This document shows positions 61,641-64,000 of a stretch of 64,000 nucleotides of DNA, in pieces; the stretch's first letter is position 1, and each line of letters starts with the position of its first letter. Under the pieces are notes generated by a model that saw only the letters and a program-made list of their open reading frames with translations, ran no database searches and was not told the origin of the DNA. Source of the DNA: Equus caballus (Eukaryota; Chordata; Mammalia; Perissodactyla; Equidae). The DNA is taken from contig NC_091695.1 in NCBI RefSeq assembly GCF_041296265.1, forward strand, positions 18,397,001 through 18,461,000, written 5' to 3'. Position numbers and translations under genes: made by a program.

Positions 61641-61864
61641 ATATACTGGTTCACAAGGGAAAAAGAAAAAAATAAAGGAAGAAATAATAAAGAAGAAGTT
61701 TTAAAAAACCACACTTCGAAGATTTAAAGGTAATATAAATTGTTTAATCCATACAATAACATTACTTGGGAGATAAGGAACCAGGGTATTTAATTTGCAC
61801 ATTAGTTTTAAGTTGAATTCAAACAGAAGAAATGTGAAACTTTACCAGAATTAGGGAAATAAGG

Positions 61865-62105
61865 CAACAGCTCTCAACAACAGATGATTATTTATCTCCC
61901 TCTCCCCCTAAGGGGACATTTGACAATATCTGGAGACAATTTTGATTGTCACAATGGAAGGACTATGGATGAGGGTTATACTGCCATCTAGTGGATAGAA
62001 GCCAAAGATCCTGCTATACATGGTACAATGCAGAGGGCAACTCCCCATAACAAAAAAGTAATCCAGCACAAAATGTCAGTAGTGCCGAGGCTGAGAAACA
62101 CGAAA
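61865..62105 (+). mobile_element. MER5A-type hAT-Charlie DNA transposon fragment
   Basis: 'ggggacatttgacaatatctggagacaatttt', 'ctgccatctagtggatagaagcc', 'acaatgcagagggcaactcccc' and 'atgtcagtagtgccgaggctgagaaac' follow MER5A in order. Non-autonomous, long inactive, no transposase. Confidence 0.85.
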
Positions 62106-62379
62106 AAGAGAATTAAGAAATAATTTCATAATAGTGATAATTGTCTGGAATACATTGCCTTCTGATTGATTGATCTTTAAATGAAAGTTGTACCATTTAT
62201 TTTACAAAAATATACTGAACTTTAATATGAGGCATTTCTAGAGATAAAAATTTATAATAAAGATCTGAAGTTTCTTATACACTAATATTATATAAATATT
62301 GCTTTTGGAAAAACTTTTTCATATATAATGCACTGCTGCAGGAGATTGTTGACAAAAATAATCCATAGCCAATCTATAA

Positions 62380-62950
62380 ATGAAAATTTGGGAGAGTTTA
62401 TTCTGAGGTGAAATCTGGGGACCATGGCCCGGGGCCTTTCTTCCCGAAGGAAGAAAGGGCACCAAAGAAGTCAGGTTCACAGAGTGCTTATATACCCCCA
62501 AACAGGATGTTTCACATAGGATTGAAATGTCCCTTTTACAATAGTCACGAGAGTGCTCTGTTGGCACAGTGATTGATGGACACAGCAGGTTGGTCTGCTG
62601 TCTCGGTGAAAACAGCAGGGTGGCAGGTCTGCTGTCTGGAGCTGAGTGGTCACAGGTGAGCTGGGTGGTCAAAGGTGAGCACAGCAATCAGTTCCTAGCC
62701 TAAGGAAAGATGCTTATCCTTAAGGAAATGCCAATGTGGGGGAAGTTGCACCTTTATCTTAAGGCCATTTGTTCTTGCCATAGGAAATGTTTTAAAGCAG
62801 ATATGCAATGCGTGCTCAACAGCCACAGTCAGGCCCTTTTGGAAAAAACAAAGTCAGGCGGAATTAGGTTTATACCAAATGGCTTCCTCATATACTCCAG
62901 TATATCCTGTTGCTTGCCATTTCAATTTGTCAAGATCATAGCAGCATTCT
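62380..62950 (-). repeat. LTR-like segment on the minus strand
   Basis: On the minus strand a TATATAAG box (plus coordinates about 62488-62495) is followed about 90 bases later by AATAAACTCT (about 62396-62405), the layout of an LTR promoter and polyadenylation signal. Upstream of the TATA lie short repeats with CAGCAGACC-type wording. Looks like a fossil LTR, perhaps ERV1; the outer end is uncertain. Confidence 0.5.
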
Positions 62951-63250
62951 TGCTAGGCTTTACCTAGGAAAAATAAATTCCAAGAATGCCTGGCCCTTGC
63001 ACGGATGGAATGCCATCTGCATACCTTGCTGATTGTCCTTAAGATACTCTCCAAGAGAATGACCTGGGATGGGCTGGTGTGCTTCCGGGGGATGAAGAAT
63101 AGAACCTTTGGACGTTGGCTTGCATTTTCCTGCAGGCAAGAGTTCCAGCTATTGTACTTGCTTGAGATTCTTTACCCACAAATAAATATGTGGCGATCCA
63201 AGGGACCTCACCTCAGTCCTTGAAGGTGATGGTCCCCTGTCCCATTGAAT
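62951..63250 (+). repeat. Second LTR-like segment, plus strand
   Basis: 'aagagttccagctattgtacttgcttgag', AATAAA near 63182, then 'tgtggcgatccaagggacctcac' resemble an R-U5 end of a retroviral LTR. It lies head to head with the minus-strand LTR-like piece. Family not assigned. Confidence 0.4.
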
Positions 63251-63334
63251 AACATAGATTGTGTTCTGTCAACTTCTGTCCACCCCTTCAGCTGGCTGCC
63301 CAGCTGGTCTCAGCAGCAATGCACATATAGAGAA

Positions 63335-64000
63335 TACTTAAATAAGTATACAGCTAGATAAATTTTCCAAAAGAAGAAATACCCCTATAACCAGGACCTA
63401 GACCAAGAAACAGAACATTACCAGAATCAAAAAAGCCTTCTACATGATCTCTCTTGTCTCTAATCTCTTACCCTGAAGGAGTAAGTAACTTCTTGACTTT
63501 TATCATGATAGGTTTCTGTTTTTTAACCACACAGAAGTGAATGCTTAGGGTATGCATTGTTTCATTCCAAAACAAACTTGTGCAATGCATCCATGTTGGA
63601 TGGATGCAATTGCAACACATTCAATCTCATTGTTGTATAGTATTCTTTTGTAGAAATATATCATTATTTATTTACCTACTTTCATGTTGATAGGCAGTTG
63701 TTTTTACTATTTTCTATTACCAATAATATTAATGTGAACATTCTTATACACATCTTTTATAGAGATAGACACTCACTTATTGTGCATATAAAATCAGGGG
63801 TTGAAATTATTTGTGAGTGTGAATATATACAAAATTTAGATTTAATAAATATTTTCATACAGTTTTCTATGATGTATGCCAATCCACACTTCCACTGTCA
63901 CACTTTCAGTGTGTGAGCTTTGGGCTTTTAAACATCCTCACCAATATGTAATGGTGTCTTTCATTTTAATTTTAGCCATTATGTAGAGTATTTTATTTCT
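63335..64000 (-). repeat. L1M 3' end, running off the window
   Basis: Antisense L1MC/ME 3' UTR wording: 'accaagaaacagaacattaccag', 'tccatgttggatggatgcaa', 'ctcattgttgtatagtattc', 'tttttaattttagccatt'-like text at the end. Continues beyond 64000. Confidence 0.8.

Overview
This is mammalian nuclear DNA, most likely from a perissodactyl and probably a horse or other equid. The clearest sign is about a dozen tRNA-derived SINEs with the ERE (equine repetitive element) head and tail. Some still carry recognisable Pol III A and B boxes and flanking target-site duplications. Around them is the usual eutherian repeat load: many L1 fragments, six MIR-like pieces, an L2 3' end, a MER5A-type hAT fragment and decayed LTR-element pieces. 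No bacterial, phage or CRISPR-like features are present.

The functional content is a stretch of a class II olfactory receptor (OR) cluster. It holds one OR4C-subfamily gene on the minus strand (6533-7432) and three OR5D-subfamily copies on the plus strand. The OR5D copies are a pseudogene (32037-32972, OR5D13-like), an intact gene (40593-41543) and an intact gene closest to OR5D14 (50735-51679). From memory, an OR4C11/OR4C6 to OR5D13 to OR5D14 order also occurs in the human chromosome 11q11 cluster, so this looks like the orthologous interval. Each intact coding exon has a plausible splice acceptor just upstream of its ATG, as expected for single-coding-exon OR genes with non-coding 5' exons.

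The main observation is that all three OR5D copies carry a diverged but collinear upstream block 3-4.5 kb before the coding exon (about 28230-28680, 35670-36130 and 47305-47720). Each block ends in the same predicted splice donor (GTGAGTTGATT) and has an O/E (Olf1/EBF)-like site at matching spacing. These are probably the promoter and first non-coding exon, duplicated together with each gene. This is an inference from comparing the copies within the window.

Layout: 1-5535 is L1 fragments on both strands plus three EREs. 5536-12539 is mostly unique DNA holding the OR4C gene. 12540-26310 is a nest of L1s in which a full-length but dead L1 (17102-23811) with a tandem-monomer 5' UTR sits inside an older L1. 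26311-53360 is the OR5D array with its intronic SINE, LTR and MIR insertions and a decayed ERV pol fragment that contains an MLT1-like LTR (about 45000-46900). 53361-64000 holds no recognisable gene. It contains EREs, L2, MER5A, L1 3' ends, LTR-like pieces and a diverged repeated segment (about 57110-58160 and 60890-61640).
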